Positions 1 through 9,004 are shown, numbered from the stretch's first letter. The stretch: 64,000 nt of DNA from Pinibacter aurantiacus (GCF_019130065.1 NZ_JAHSPG010000003.1:434001-498000); one strand, 5' to 3'. A program made the numbers and translations. The notes: a model not told the origin generated them from the letters alone.

Positions 1-1112
1 AGGACATGTTTGCACACCCCAACTACGATGCATGGTGGCAGGCTCGTAATGCACGTGTGAGCATGTACGATGTAAAGCCTGCAATGCTTACGGTGGGCGG
101 CTTGTTTGATGCAGAAGATTGCTATGGCGCATGGAACCTGTATAAGGCAATTGAAAAACAAAGTCCGGGCAGCAACAATAAATTAGTGATCGGGCCGTGG
201 TTTCACGGTCAATGGTCGAGAGGTGATGGTTCCTACCTGGGCAATGTGAAATTTGGAAGCCGGACAAGTGAGTGGTATCAAAACAATATTGAGATTCCTT
301 TCTTCAATTATTATTTGAAGGGCAAAGGAAATGATCCTCGTTTGGCAGAGGCCACCATTTTCTTTAGTGGTGAAAACAAATGGAAAACATTTGACCAGTG
401 GCCGCCTGCTGCTGCACAAAACCAGGAAATTTATTTACAGCCGGACGGCTCTTTGGCCTGGAGCAAACCTTCTACTGGTAATAGTTTCAGCGAATATGTA
501 AGTGACCCTGCACATCCTGTTCCATACACAGAGGACGTTCATTATTCAAGAACAAGAGAATACATGACGGATGACCAGCGCTTTGCTTCACGCAGGCCTG
601 ATGTGGTAACTTTTGAAACAGCGCCACTTACAGAAAATCTTACTTTGGCTGGGCCTGTAATTGCAGACCTTTTGGTGAGCCTTAGCTCAACGGATGCAGA
701 TTTTGTTGTTAAGATCATTGACGTTTTTCCTGATGATTTTAAATATCCTGATTATGCCCCGCAACCGCAAAGAGGTGTTGGTGGTTCTTACCCGATGGGC
801 GGTTATCAAATGCTCGTGCGTGGAGAAATCATGCGTGGAAAATTCCGCAATAGTTTTGAAACGCCTGCACCTTTCAAAGCGAACAAAGTTGAAAAAGTAA
901 AATTCACTTTACCTGACGTTGCGCACACTTTTGAAAAAGGTCATCGCCTGATGATCCAAATTCAAAGTTCATGGTTCCCGATCTTCGATCGCAACCCGCA
1001 ACAATTCATGAATATTTATGAGGCAAAGGACAGCGACTTTAAGAAGGCTACGATCAGAGTGTTTCATGATGCGGGGAATAGTTCGGGTGTGATTTTGCCG
1101 GTGGTGAAATAA
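1..1112 (+). CDS. CocE/NonD-type alpha/beta hydrolase, 5'-truncated by the window edge
   Basis: C-terminal part (about 370 residues) of a secreted-type hydrolase of the CocE/NonD or X-Pro dipeptidyl-peptidase (S15-like) superfamily, which usually has about 600-650 residues. The reading frame is open to the window edge, so the ATG at 6 is internal. The catalytic Asp is probably in GGLFDAED and the catalytic His in GPWFHGQW; the serine elbow lies outside the window. The second half (from about residue 165) is the jelly-roll C-terminal domain of this family. Substrate cannot be told: acyl esters, amides or peptides ending X-Pro are all possible. The stop at 1110-1112 is followed at once by a long palindromic repeat. 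Family call is firm, substrate unknown. Confidence 0.85.
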   Translation, partial: DMFAHPNYDAWWQARNARVSMYDVKPAMLTVGGLFDAEDCYGAWNLYKAIEKQSPGSNNKLVIGPWFHGQWSRGDGSYLGNVKFGSRTSEWYQNNIEIPFFNYYLKGKGNDPRLAEATIFFSGENKWKTFDQWPPAAAQNQEIYLQPDGSLAWSKPSTGNSFSEYVSDPAHPVPYTEDVHYSRTREYMTDDQRFASRRPDVVTFETAPLTENLTLAGPVIADLLVSLSSTDADFVVKIIDVFPDDFKYPDYAPQPQRGVGGSYPMGGYQMLVRGEIMRGKFRNSFETPAPFKANKVEKVKFTLPDVAHTFEKGHRLMIQIQSSWFPIFDRNPQQFMNIYEAKDSDFKKATIRVFHDAGNSSGVILPVVK

Positions 1113-1390
1113 TTGAATAACTGAGTAACTGAATAATTGATGGGAGCCTGCACCGTCATTGCGAGACCTGCAGAGAATCAGTGTTAGGTTACATAAAACA
1201 TCTTGTACATAATGTATGCGGTCGAAGCAATCTCAGCGGGCTGCCGGGATTGCTTCGACCGCTCACCGATTATTCAACGTTGCTTTTATTATTCGAACAT
1301 TCATTCTTCGCAGGTCTCGCAATGACGGTGTAACATTCACGAAAATGTTTAGTCACTCAGTTATTCAGTCATTCAGTTATTCAGTCATTA
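1113..1390. repeat. Nested palindromic element, family H (GTCATTGCGAG / GAAGCAATCTC)
   Basis: Fills the gap between two convergent genes. Three nested inverted repeats: outer arms built from GAATAACTGA-like units (about 1116-1140 and 1355-1388), middle arms perfect over 21 bases (1151-1171 and 1310-1330, containing GTCATTGCGAG), inner arms perfect over 15 bases (1218-1232 and 1248-1262, containing CGAAGCAATC). A second copy with the modules in inverted order lies at 42062-42298. The overlapping small open frame is not coding. Confidence 0.85.
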
Positions 1391-1393
1391 AAA

Positions 1394-1430
1394 AAAGAAA
1401 GCCCCGATGATAACACCGGGGCTTTCTTTT
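1394..1430. terminator. Bidirectional intrinsic terminator
   Basis: Perfect 13-base stem (1394-1406 with 1417-1429; core GCCCCG/CGGGGC) with a 10-base loop, flanked by A-run and T-run so that it works on both strands. It lies between the convergent hydrolase and zinc-ribbon genes. Confidence 0.85.
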
Positions 1431-1444
1431 TATATAAGTGGTTC

Positions 1445-2200
1445 TTATTTCACTTCTATTGTATCGTTCAAATCTCTGTCAACCAGTACACGGCCACAGT
1501 TTTCACAAACGATGATTTTTTTGCGTTGTTTGATCTCGCTCTGACGTTGAGGAGGAATTGCGTTAAAGCAACCACCACAAGCATCTCTTTCTACTGGAAC
1601 TACTGCCAAACCGTTGCGATAGTTTTTGCGGATGCGATCGTAAGAATTCAACAAACGTTCGTCTACTTTTTCACGAGCTTCAGCAGATAATTTGTTGTAG
1701 TGTTTTTCTTCTTTTTCAGTTGTACCAATGATTTTCTCAAGCTCGTCTTTTTTGTGCTTAAGAACATTTTCTTTTGTACTCAAAGCTTTTTTTGCTTTAT
1801 CAAGAGCAATCACTTTATCGGTAGTTTCTTCCTGAGCGTCTTTGATGTGCTTTTCAGCAAGCTTTACTTCAAGCTGCTGCATTTCAATTTCTTTATTGAT
1901 CGCCTCAAATTCGCGGCTGTTCTTTACGTTAGTGCTTTGCTTTTCGTATTTTTTGATCAGCTCTTCAGATTCTTTTATCGCATTTTTCTTTCCTGCAATA
2001 AATTCATTTATCCCGTTGATCTCTTCTTCTACTCTTGTTTGACGAGCCGTTAAACCTGTTATCTCATCTTCCAGGTCACTTACTTCCATTGGCAATTCCC
2101 CTTTCAACACCTGGAGTTCATCCAGCTTGGAATCAATTTTCTGAAGCGTAACCATTGCGGTTAATTTTTCTTCAACTGAGAAATCTTTTACAGTTGCCAT
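1445..2200 (-). CDS. Coiled-coil protein with C-terminal C4 zinc ribbon (COG1579 type)
   Basis: A 251-residue protein. Residues 1-200 are rich in Lys/Glu with heptad character and should form a long antiparallel coiled coil. The C-terminus carries a zinc ribbon with CGGC (Cys208, Cys211) and CENC (Cys232, Cys235). This matches the COG1579 family, proposed to bind nucleic acid, ribosomes or RNA; the exact role here is unknown. It follows the Nif3-like gene by 30 bases on the same strand, an order I recall from other Bacteroidota, so the two are probably co-transcribed, with an extra promoter-like box (TAACTTTG on the minus strand, 2281-2288) inside the end of the Nif3-like gene. Confidence 0.88.
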   Translation of the reverse strand: MATVKDFSVEEKLTAMVTLQKIDSKLDELQVLKGELPMEVSDLEDEITGLTARQTRVEEEINGINEFIAGKKNAIKESEELIKKYEKQSTNVKNSREFEAINKEIEMQQLEVKLAEKHIKDAQEETTDKVIALDKAKKALSTKENVLKHKKDELEKIIGTTEKEEKHYNKLSAEAREKVDERLLNSYDRIRKNYRNGLAVVPVERDACGGCFNAIPPQRQSEIKQRKKIIVCENCGRVLVDRDLNDTIEVK

Positions 2201-2230
2201 ATATTATTTTGAAGTTTGAAGTTTGTGGTC

Positions 2231-3328
2231 TTAAAAGAAATAACGCACCGGATTGGTGGATAAATTCGTTTTAAGGACGGCAAAGTTAGGAAAATTTTGC
2301 TGTAATATAATATATAATAGCTCAATCGTGTACTGTTCGCTCTCAAAATGACCGACATCTGCCAAAACCATCCTGTCATTCGCATCAAAAAATTCGTGAT
2401 ATTTCACGTCAGCGGTTATGTAGAAGTCTGCCCCTGAAGCTAAAGCCTTGTTAATCAGGAAACTACCGGCACCCCCGCAAACTGCTACTTTCTTTGCCTT
2501 CCGGTCCGTCAGCTTTGTATGTTTTACCACCGGAACCTTAAAAACGGACTTGATCTGGGCGAGAAAAGCCTTTTCGTCCATTGGCTCAGCCAAATCTCCG
2601 ATCATTCCCGATCCGATCTGCATATTCGGGTTGGCAAGCGAAACCACATCGTAAGCCACTTCCTCGTAAGGATGTGCCTTTTTCATGGCTTTTACTACGG
2701 CATTTTCGAGGTAAGCTGGGAAAATGACTTCGAGCTTAAGTTCAGGCTCTGTATGGCGCTCCCCTATTTTCCCAACAAAGGGATCGGTTCCCTCCTGTGC
2801 TTTAAATGTGCCATTTCCTTCAGCAGCATAGCTGCATTCGCTATAATTGCCAATATGACCGCCGCCAGCCTTAAAAATAGCATTGCGTACATCCTCTGCC
2901 TGTGCCACAGGCACAAAAGTGTACAATTTCTTAAGTGTATTTTGTTTGGGCAGTAAAATGGAAACATTTGTGAGGCCCAGCATTTCAGCAATCTTCCCGT
3001 TTACGCCATCCGCCACATTATCGAGGTTGGTGTGAATGGCATAAATGGCAATATCATTTTTAATGGCTGCGATGACCGTTTTTTCAACGTAATTTTTGCC
3101 GTTTATTTTTTTGAGTCCGCCAAACACAATCGGGTGGTGAGCCACGATGAGATTTACCTTCCTTTCAATGGCTTCATTCACTATCGCTTCTGTTGCATCA
3201 AGCGTTACCAAAACGCCGGTACAATCCCAACCCGCAGAGCCTGTGAGGAGGCCGGCATTGTCGTAAGACTCCTGGTAAAAGGGGTCTGCTTTTTGTTCGA
3301 GAACGGAAATGATATCGGCGATCTTCAT
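2231..3328 (-). CDS. Nif3-like dinuclear metal centre protein
   Basis: A 365-residue member of the NIF3/YbgI family of toroidal hexamers with a dinuclear metal site. Likely metal ligands are visible: AHHP (His64, His65), HTNLDN (His99, Asp103), and a C-terminal GHFESE. The middle (about 125-230) is the PII/CutA-like insert found in the long bacterial form. The biochemical role of the family is unsettled (a GTP cyclohydrolase-like activity and a metallochaperone role have both been suggested). The ATG at 3328 gives the normal N-terminus MKIADIISVLE. Upstream gene of the pair with the zinc-ribbon protein. Confidence 0.92.
   Translation of the reverse strand: MKIADIISVLEQKADPFYQESYDNAGLLTGSAGWDCTGVLVTLDATEAIVNEAIERKVNLIVAHHPIVFGGLKKINGKNYVEKTVIAAIKNDIAIYAIHTNLDNVADGVNGKIAEMLGLTNVSILLPKQNTLKKLYTFVPVAQAEDVRNAIFKAGGGHIGNYSECSYAAEGNGTFKAQEGTDPFVGKIGERHTEPELKLEVIFPAYLENAVVKAMKKAHPYEEVAYDVVSLANPNMQIGSGMIGDLAEPMDEKAFLAQIKSVFKVPVVKHTKLTDRKAKKVAVCGGAGSFLINKALASGADFYITADVKYHEFFDANDRMVLADVGHFESEQYTIELLYIILQQNFPNFAVLKTNLSTNPVRYFF
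2281..2288 (-). promoter_or_regulatory. Candidate -7 box (TAACTTTG) inside the 3' end of the Nif3-like gene
   Basis: Matches the Bacteroidota -7 consensus TAnnTTTG on the minus strand and is followed by GCCG, like other boxes in this window. It lies about 80 bases before the zinc-ribbon start. No clear -33 box seen. Confidence 0.35.
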
Positions 3329-3692
3329 GCTTAAGAGTTGTTTGTTGTTAGTTGATGGTGTTAGGCTTCCGAAATGCCGTGGTTCGTGTCTTCACGACCC
3401 GCCTGCTAAGCTGCCTGATAGATTACGGTTCGTAAAGACACGAACCGCGGCTTCAGTTGTTGGGCTTTAATAACGGCCATTCAGTATAAAAAATCTAACA
3501 GCCCAAAAATAAGAAAGTTGCTAGTTTATAGTTCCTGCCCGACTGAAGTCGTTCGGGCGGGGTTGGTTGTTAGACTTCAATAGCGACTGCTCGAAAATAA
3601 AATCTAACAACTAATAACTATCAACTAACAACCTTTTTGTGCAGCATCGTAAGGTTGCAGGGCGAATGCGATTCGCCCCTACGGCACCCTAA
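3329..3692. repeat. Intergenic gap filled with three kinds of palindrome
   Basis: This 364-base gap has no gene. It holds an outer palindrome made of GTTGTTAGTTGAT-like arms (about 3334-3360 and 3603-3634), an inverted repeat around GGTTCGTGTCTT (3376-3399 and 3427-3451, a few mismatches), a short hairpin GCCCGA/TCGGGC (3537-3558), and a family A hairpin (3660-3682) 10 bases after the stop of the next gene. A related GGTTCGTG hairpin is at 26266-26283. Confidence 0.75.
3660..3682 (-). repeat. Family A GTAG-headed hairpin
   Basis: Reads on the minus strand as GTAG followed by stem GGGCGAAT, loop CGC, stem ATTCGCCC. It starts 10 bases after the stop codon of the minus-strand gene at 3693. Confidence 0.9.
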
Positions 3693-6098
3693 TTACTGTA
3701 TAATCTCTTCCGTGTGCATTAACTTGCCGGTCTCTGAAACACCTTCAATTGTTACGCGCAGTCTTTTTGAAATATCGTTGTTGTAAAATTGAATCGTGGT
3801 TCTTTTGGTAACCTTATCCAGCAGAATATATGGTTTCCAGTAAAGGGTTGTACGCAAATCATCAATTGCATCCAACGGTGATTCCACCGCATAATTCGGA
3901 GAAGAGAATTCTTTGATGTCGGAATATCCAAGGATCGCGGAAGACTCAAGTCCCTTGATGTTGGCTGTGCTTGCGCCACCGCCTCTTTTGGTATAGATAG
4001 CGATACCTCCGTTTCCTCCGCCTGTACCCATAAATGGCGGACGGAAAACTTTGATGTACGCAACGTCGGTCATTGGAATGTTTTGTATCTGCTCAGCGTC
4101 TGTTGACATTTCATCCAGGTACAGACCCGGTGCACCTCCGCGCCACGTAAGTGAGGTAGTTCCGCCGCTTGTGTTGATCATCAAACCGGGCACTTTACCC
4201 TGCAAGTATGTGAAGATGGAATAAGCGCTGCTTGCAAAAGGATCATTGGCCGGGTCAAAGCTGTAACCATCTCCGCCTTTAAACAAACCGTTTGCGTACT
4301 TATCATCGAGCTTGTCCTTTTCAGAACGCACTTTTCCTTTTACTACTACTTCCTGCAGCGTTTGCGTTTTTCTATCTCTGTCTTTTCCTGCATTAATATA
4401 GCCCTGGCCAACGAGATAGCTTTGATGCAATGTGTTGCTGTCAGGTAAGCTCACACCTGCCAAAAGTGTTTTATCAATGGCCATGCTCGAGCTTCCTTTA
4501 ACCAGGCCATTGTCTAAACGAAGTGACGCTCTCTCTGCCAATGCGCTGTTTTTATTGAACGTATAGTAAAGATTAGCTTTGCCAAAGAAGACCAACCCTT
4601 CTGTATTGAATCGTCCGGTGGAATCAAGTTCGAGGAAAAACATTTGTTTAGATGAATCCGGCATTTGCAGGATCGCGTTCATCATTTCACCCTTCTTAAA
4701 CCTGTTTTGAGAAACGCCATATGCCTGTCCGTTAAGCGAAAGAAATTTATCAGGTTGATATTTTAATGAAGGAAAATTCTTCGCCATGATCTTATCCCAG
4801 TTGTACCTGCGCCAGCCGTTCGTAAGCATTACAAGGTCACGGTGATTTTTTACACTGTCGCTCGGATTGGAAAAATAATAGTACGGGCGATAAATGTTTC
4901 CTCTCAATTCGCTTGTCATTAAAAAGCGGGACACGATGTTGTCATCTTCCATTTTAGGTTGATACACATCAGCATCTGTAATTGAAACGGAAAGATTGCT
5001 TTTTACGGTGTCATCTACTTCTATGTCAATTTCATTTTTTCCACGTTTGGTCAGTTGTATGGATTTTTTGCGAACGTTAGCATCAAACTGGTAGTCATTG
5101 TTATCTACAAATGTTATTCTTTCTGCAACCGGCTTCCAGTCTGCATCAAACAAAGTAAGCTGCATGATACAGCTTGGCAACTGAGTGGATGGAATTTCAC
5201 CCGTCATTTCTCCGCTTTCTTTCACGTGAAGGTTGGCCATATATACCACTTGCTGGTTCATCATGGCAACGATATGCATCGTGTTTAGCGCATCACCTCC
5301 ACCTCCTGATCTTCTGATGGTAAAGTTTTTTGTATCCAGTCCGTCAGAAACTTTTATCACGGCCCCGTTGCTTTTTGCAGCAGGCAGATCAACTGATTGA
5401 TCCTTTCCAAAAACATCTTTCCAAACAGCTTTATAAGTTGTGTTGGCCTGGGGTGTAATTGTTACACTTCCCATACCATCGTGAATAGATTTAAACGCAG
5501 CAACTTTTTGTCCGGCAGAGCTTACTATGTTACCGTTTATGTTTACAGGATATCCATTGTTGTCAACTGCTTTGAACGCCACTACGGATTCTATGCCGTT
5601 CACCAAATCACCACCTTCGGGAAAAAAACGAAGCGATACAGAAGTTGCCCTCTCTGGTTTTCCGGAAGCACCTTTATTGATGATCTTGATGGCTTTTGTA
5701 AATAAAAATGCAGTGTCGAAATTCAACTGCCAACGTGTGTATGCTTTTACGTACAATACGGACTTTGTGTAATTGGGAGCGATGTCAAAACTTCCCATGG
5801 CAGATGATTCTATGATGGGCGCCACCTTTGAGTTGAGCACGTTGCCATTATCATCTACCAGGTCAAAGTACATGTTGGTGCTAATGGTAGATGGCCATAA
5901 GCCGCTCATTAAATATGCTTTGAACCAAATGGTTTCACCTGCATTGTAATAGTTCTTATCGAAATGTACGTGTGCCCTTTCCACGGGGTAGCGATCGCTG
6001 TACACCATCATCAATGAGTCGAATCGCTGGGCAAACATGCGACCAGGAATTATCAACAGGCAAATTATCGCTAAAGACTTTATAAGTTTTTGAATCAT
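3693..6098 (-). CDS. Surface protein with MG2-like N-terminus and TonB-plug-like domain, no beta-barrel
   Basis: An 801-residue exported protein: signal peptide to about residue 23 (ending FAQ), an MG2/macroglobulin-like domain beginning AHVHFDKNYYNAGETIWFKA (about 40-130), a long beta-rich middle, then a TonB-dependent-receptor plug-like domain starting LQEVVVKG (about 590-715, with GLYLDEM and AIYTKRGG). Only about 85 residues follow, so there is no 22-strand barrel. Such barrel-less plug proteins occur in Bacteroidota, and I recognise the type but not its function. It might be a periplasmic or outer-membrane assembly or docking protein. No SusD partner is nearby. The gene stands alone, with a family A hairpin after its stop. 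Confidence 0.75.
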   Translation of the reverse strand: MIQKLIKSLAIICLLIIPGRMFAQRFDSLMMVYSDRYPVERAHVHFDKNYYNAGETIWFKAYLMSGLWPSTISTNMYFDLVDDNGNVLNSKVAPIIESSAMGSFDIAPNYTKSVLYVKAYTRWQLNFDTAFLFTKAIKIINKGASGKPERATSVSLRFFPEGGDLVNGIESVVAFKAVDNNGYPVNINGNIVSSAGQKVAAFKSIHDGMGSVTITPQANTTYKAVWKDVFGKDQSVDLPAAKSNGAVIKVSDGLDTKNFTIRRSGGGGDALNTMHIVAMMNQQVVYMANLHVKESGEMTGEIPSTQLPSCIMQLTLFDADWKPVAERITFVDNNDYQFDANVRKKSIQLTKRGKNEIDIEVDDTVKSNLSVSITDADVYQPKMEDDNIVSRFLMTSELRGNIYRPYYYFSNPSDSVKNHRDLVMLTNGWRRYNWDKIMAKNFPSLKYQPDKFLSLNGQAYGVSQNRFKKGEMMNAILQMPDSSKQMFFLELDSTGRFNTEGLVFFGKANLYYTFNKNSALAERASLRLDNGLVKGSSSMAIDKTLLAGVSLPDSNTLHQSYLVGQGYINAGKDRDRKTQTLQEVVVKGKVRSEKDKLDDKYANGLFKGGDGYSFDPANDPFASSAYSIFTYLQGKVPGLMINTSGGTTSLTWRGGAPGLYLDEMSTDAEQIQNIPMTDVAYIKVFRPPFMGTGGGNGGIAIYTKRGGGASTANIKGLESSAILGYSDIKEFSSPNYAVESPLDAIDDLRTTLYWKPYILLDKVTKRTTIQFYNNDISKRLRVTIEGVSETGKLMHTEEIIQ

Positions 6099-6228
6099 AA
6101 TAGCTTCAAGTTGGTAAACAAACTAAGGGTTGAAGATATATTTTTGTGTTGAAACGCAATTTACGTTAACAAGATATTTCAACAATAGCAATTTTTTTGC
6201 TTGCTTTATTACCGATAAAACTTGAATT

Positions 6229-7722
6229 ATGCCCAATCCATATGACGCGTATCGCGAAAAGTTGCAGCAAATAGCAGATGTAAGGTATTCTTTGGCCGTG
6301 CTGCAGTGGGACCAGGAAACTTATATGCCTGCGAAAAGTGCCGGTACACGTGCCCGCCAGATTGCCACGTTGAGCGAAGTTGCCCACAACATGCAAACAG
6401 ATTCTGCGCTGGATTCATTGCTCGAAAAATTGCAGGAGGATAAAAATTTGAGCGAGGATGAAAGGAAAAACATAGAACTCAGTCTGTATGATATTAACCA
6501 GCAAAAGAAACTGCCGGGGAGCTTTGTAAGGCAAATGAGCGAAGCCATTTCTCAAAGCTACCAGTTTTGGCTGGATGCAAGAAAGCAAAACAAATTCGGC
6601 ATATTCGAAGAGAGCCTTTCCAAACTGGTCGACCTGAAAAAGCAGGAAGCAAATTATCTTGGTTACGAGAATCATCTTTACAATGCATTATTAAACCAAT
6701 ATGAACGCGGCGCAACGGTGGCGATGATCGATCCTGTTTTTAATAATATCCGTCAGCCACTAAAAGAATTGATTGATGAGGTGGGCAAAAAGTCGCAGGT
6801 TGATGATCATTTTTTACAACAGCATTTTGATAAAAACCAACAATGGAAATTCAGCATGCAGCTGCTAAAAGAAATGCAGTTTGATTTTGAAGCTGGCCGC
6901 CAGGATATTTCAGAGCATCCGTTCACTACGAACTTCAGCAGCGAGGATGTGCGTTTAACAACACGCATTGATGAAAAAGATATCAGTAACATGACGTGGA
7001 GCTGCATTCACGAGCTTGGCCACGGCCTGTACGAACAAGGATTGCCGGCAAAAGAATATGGCCTGCCATTGGGCGAATATGCTTCGTTGAGCATTCATGA
7101 ATCTCAATCAAGACTTTGGGAAAATAATGTGGGCAGAAGCTTTTCATTTTGCAAATACATGTTCCCTTTGCTGAAATCCTATTTCCCAACGGAGATGCAA
7201 AAGGTTTCTGTAGAACAGTTTTACCGTTCTATCAATAAAGTGCAGCCTTCTCTGATAAGAACTGAGGCCGATGAACTAACCTATCATTTTCATGTGATCA
7301 TCCGCTACGAGCTGGAGAAAAAATTAATGGAGAACAGCATTACGGTTAAAGACATTCCTGCTTACTGGAATGGGCAATACAAAAAATACCTTGGTGTAGA
7401 TGTGCCGGATGATAAGCGTGGCTGCCTGCAGGATGTTCATTGGAGCCACGGAAGTTTTGGCTACTTTCCAACGTATAGTTTAGGCAGCTTGTATGCTGCG
7501 CAATTTTTTAACACTGCCTCATCACAGCTTAAAGAGCTGCAAAATGAAATTGTGGCGGGAAATTTTGCACCACTACTGCAATGGTTGCGTACAAACATTC
7601 ACCAGCATGGGCGCAAGTTTACGAGTGAGCAATTGTGTGAGCGTGTAACCGGCGAACCGTTGAACATTGATCATTTCATGAAATATGCCAGGGGGAAATA
7701 TTTGGGAATATACACGCCGTAG
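6229..7722 (+). CDS. M32 family metallocarboxypeptidase
   Basis: A 497-residue protein matching thermostable carboxypeptidase 1 / M32 peptidases in length and motifs. The zinc motif HELGH is at residues 261-265, and HESQSRLWE some 25 residues later supplies the third ligand. The family removes C-terminal residues from peptides, with broad specificity, in the cytoplasm; no signal peptide is seen. The start MPNPYDAYREKLQQIADV fits the family. The TAG stop (7720-7722) is part of a family A hairpin. Confidence 0.95.
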   Translation: MPNPYDAYREKLQQIADVRYSLAVLQWDQETYMPAKSAGTRARQIATLSEVAHNMQTDSALDSLLEKLQEDKNLSEDERKNIELSLYDINQQKKLPGSFVRQMSEAISQSYQFWLDARKQNKFGIFEESLSKLVDLKKQEANYLGYENHLYNALLNQYERGATVAMIDPVFNNIRQPLKELIDEVGKKSQVDDHFLQQHFDKNQQWKFSMQLLKEMQFDFEAGRQDISEHPFTTNFSSEDVRLTTRIDEKDISNMTWSCIHELGHGLYEQGLPAKEYGLPLGEYASLSIHESQSRLWENNVGRSFSFCKYMFPLLKSYFPTEMQKVSVEQFYRSINKVQPSLIRTEADELTYHFHVIIRYELEKKLMENSITVKDIPAYWNGQYKKYLGVDVPDDKRGCLQDVHWSHGSFGYFPTYSLGSLYAAQFFNTASSQLKELQNEIVAGNFAPLLQWLRTNIHQHGRKFTSEQLCERVTGEPLNIDHFMKYARGKYLGIYTP

Positions 7723-7741
7723 GGGCGAATCGCGTTCGCCC
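7719..7741 (+). repeat. Family A hairpin supplying the stop codon of the M32 gene
   Basis: GTAG head at 7719-7722, then stem GGGCGAAT / TTCGCCC. The TAG of the head is the stop codon of the upstream gene. Confidence 0.9.
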
Positions 7742-7808
7742 TGCTGCACCCTGAAGGTGCACGAGTGAATATCAAGCGGCTGCACATTTCCATACATCAT
7801 ATTGCAAC

Positions 7809-7840
7809 AAAAAAGAGACATGTGTGAGTGTCTCTTTTTT
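7809..7840. terminator. Bidirectional intrinsic terminator
   Basis: Perfect 12-base stem (7809-7820 with 7829-7840; core GAGACA/TGTCTC), 8-base loop, with A-run and T-run on either side. It lies between the convergent M32 and fasciclin genes. Confidence 0.85.
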
Positions 7841-7865
7841 TGTGTTACAGCATCGGGGTGCTTCC

Positions 7866-7888
7866 GGGCGAATGCGATTCGCCCCTAC
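7866..7888 (-). repeat. Family A hairpin overlapping the stop codon of the fasciclin gene
   Basis: On the minus strand reads GTAG + GGGCGAAT-CGC-ATTCGCCC. The fasciclin stop codon (TAG, plus-strand 7888-7890) overlaps the edge of the element. Confidence 0.85.
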
Positions 7889-8343
7889 TACTGACCCAAT
7901 AATTTATTGATCACATACACCACGCCACCATCACTTGACTTCATACTTTCACCCAGTGCGGCAGTTCCGAGGTTCAATGGTGTACCAGCGGCATTTTTTA
8001 CATTTCCTGCCTTGATATCATCGGCGCTTACATTTCCAGGTACTACATATTGTTGCAACATATTGGTGAGCTGGCTTTTGTTTTCCGGCTTCATCAGATC
8101 CTGCACACTTCCCACGTTACCGCCCAGCGTTGACAGCGCATCGTTGGTTGGCGCGAGCAATGTATAGGGGCCTTTGCTCCCCAAAATACTGTTTATACCT
8201 CCTGCACTTTTAATGAGGCTGCTTATGCCGCTTAAATTTGGATTGGATGCGAGGGTGCTCAACAATCCTGCAGATGAGGAGCAACTGACATTAATGATGG
8301 CAATGCACATTATCAGAATGGCAAAACGGGTTATTAATTTCAT
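7888..8343 (-). CDS. Fasciclin-domain lipoprotein
   Basis: A 151-residue protein with a lipoprotein signal peptide (lipobox ending at Cys21, INVSCSS) followed by one shortened fasciclin (FAS1) domain, recognised by GPYTLLAPTNDAL and the late ADDIKAGNVKNAAGTPL-like segment. FAS1 domains mediate adhesion or protein-protein contacts, so this is probably an outer-membrane-anchored adhesion protein. At about 125 residues after the lipobox the domain is close to a single minimal FAS1. It stands alone between a terminator and a divergent small lipoprotein gene. Confidence 0.9.
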   Translation of the reverse strand: MKLITRFAILIMCIAIINVSCSSSAGLLSTLASNPNLSGISSLIKSAGGINSILGSKGPYTLLAPTNDALSTLGGNVGSVQDLMKPENKSQLTNMLQQYVVPGNVSADDIKAGNVKNAAGTPLNLGTAALGESMKSSDGGVVYVINKLLGQ

Positions 8344-8377
8344 GAGCTTTTTATTCCTCTAACAACTGTCCTAAAAA

Positions 8378-8399
8378 AAAGTTTCTGCGAGGAAACTTT
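8378..8399 (-). promoter_or_regulatory. Terminator-like hairpin in the fasciclin gene leader
   Basis: On the minus strand an 8-base perfect stem (AAAGTTTC / GAAACTTT, 6-base loop) runs into a run of T, about 35-55 bases before the start codon. It could be an attenuator, a terminator for upstream transcription, or an operator. Weak AT-rich stem. Confidence 0.4.
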
Positions 8400-8550
8400 A
8401 ATATTTCCGTGTGCCGACGTAATGGCAAATAGTTGTTAACGGTTATAACAAATGACAATAGTCGTACGTTATTATCTGTAGATTATTAACCTGAATACCT
8501 GAATCTATATTAAGATCATATTATTCAACGCATTATATTGTTTTACTGAT

Positions 8551-8558
8551 TAAATTTG
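8551..8558 (+). promoter_or_regulatory. Candidate -7 promoter box TAAATTTG
   Basis: Matches TAnnTTTG, followed by TAGCC, 29 bases before the lipoprotein start at 8588. No clear -33 box at the expected 19-21 base spacing. Confidence 0.45.
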
Positions 8559-8587
8559 TAGCCAGGGAACGTGCGGGTTATATCTTA

Positions 8588-9004
8588 ATGAAGTCTATGA
8601 ACCACAAGCTGCTTATACTATTACTGACGCCTCTTCTTATTTCCATATCCTGCAAAAAAGCAATCGATCGGAAAAAAGAGCAAATCGTAATTGCCGCTGT
8701 CACCAACGGCAGGTGGGTAGTTACTCAGTTCAGCAACAACGGTACAGATATTACCACAAACTTTGCAGGCTACGAATTTCAGTTTTACGAGTCCGGATCG
8801 GTGGATGCATACTGGCTTATGAACAAGAATACCGGGACGTGGAGCGGAGATATCAACGCCCTGACAATTACCGCGCACTTTCAACCAGCTAATGATACAT
8901 TACAACAGCTTAATGAAATATGGAAAATAACTGACAGCGACTGGGATTACGTAAGAGCCAGCGGAGCCAATGGCACAAAGATGCTCTATCTGAAAAAGAA
9001 ATAA
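8588..9004 (+). CDS. Small lipoprotein, lipocalin-like
   Basis: A 138-residue protein with a lipobox ending at Cys22 (SISCKK). The Lys-Lys after the cysteine is common in Bacteroidota lipoproteins. The mature part has a pattern typical of the small lipocalin-like lipoproteins of this phylum: a GRWVVTQF strand, EFQFYESGSVDAYW, TGTWSGDINALTI, WDYVRAS, ending LYLKKK. Its ligand and function are unknown. A start at 8597 (second Met) is equally possible. Confidence 0.75.
   Translation: MKSMNHKLLILLLTPLLISISCKKAIDRKKEQIVIAAVTNGRWVVTQFSNNGTDITTNFAGYEFQFYESGSVDAYWLMNKNTGTWSGDINALTITAHFQPANDTLQQLNEIWKITDSDWDYVRASGANGTKMLYLKKK

Noticed and set aside
1216-1410. Open frame of 64 residues
   Set aside because: Lies wholly inside the nested palindromic element and the terminator; no start context or recognisable protein.
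1700-2053. Phe-rich 117-residue frame on the plus strand
   Set aside because: Antisense shadow of the Lys/Glu-rich coiled coil.
3693-6098. Full TonB-dependent receptor (SusC-like)
   Set aside because: No barrel follows the plug-like domain and no SusD gene is nearby.
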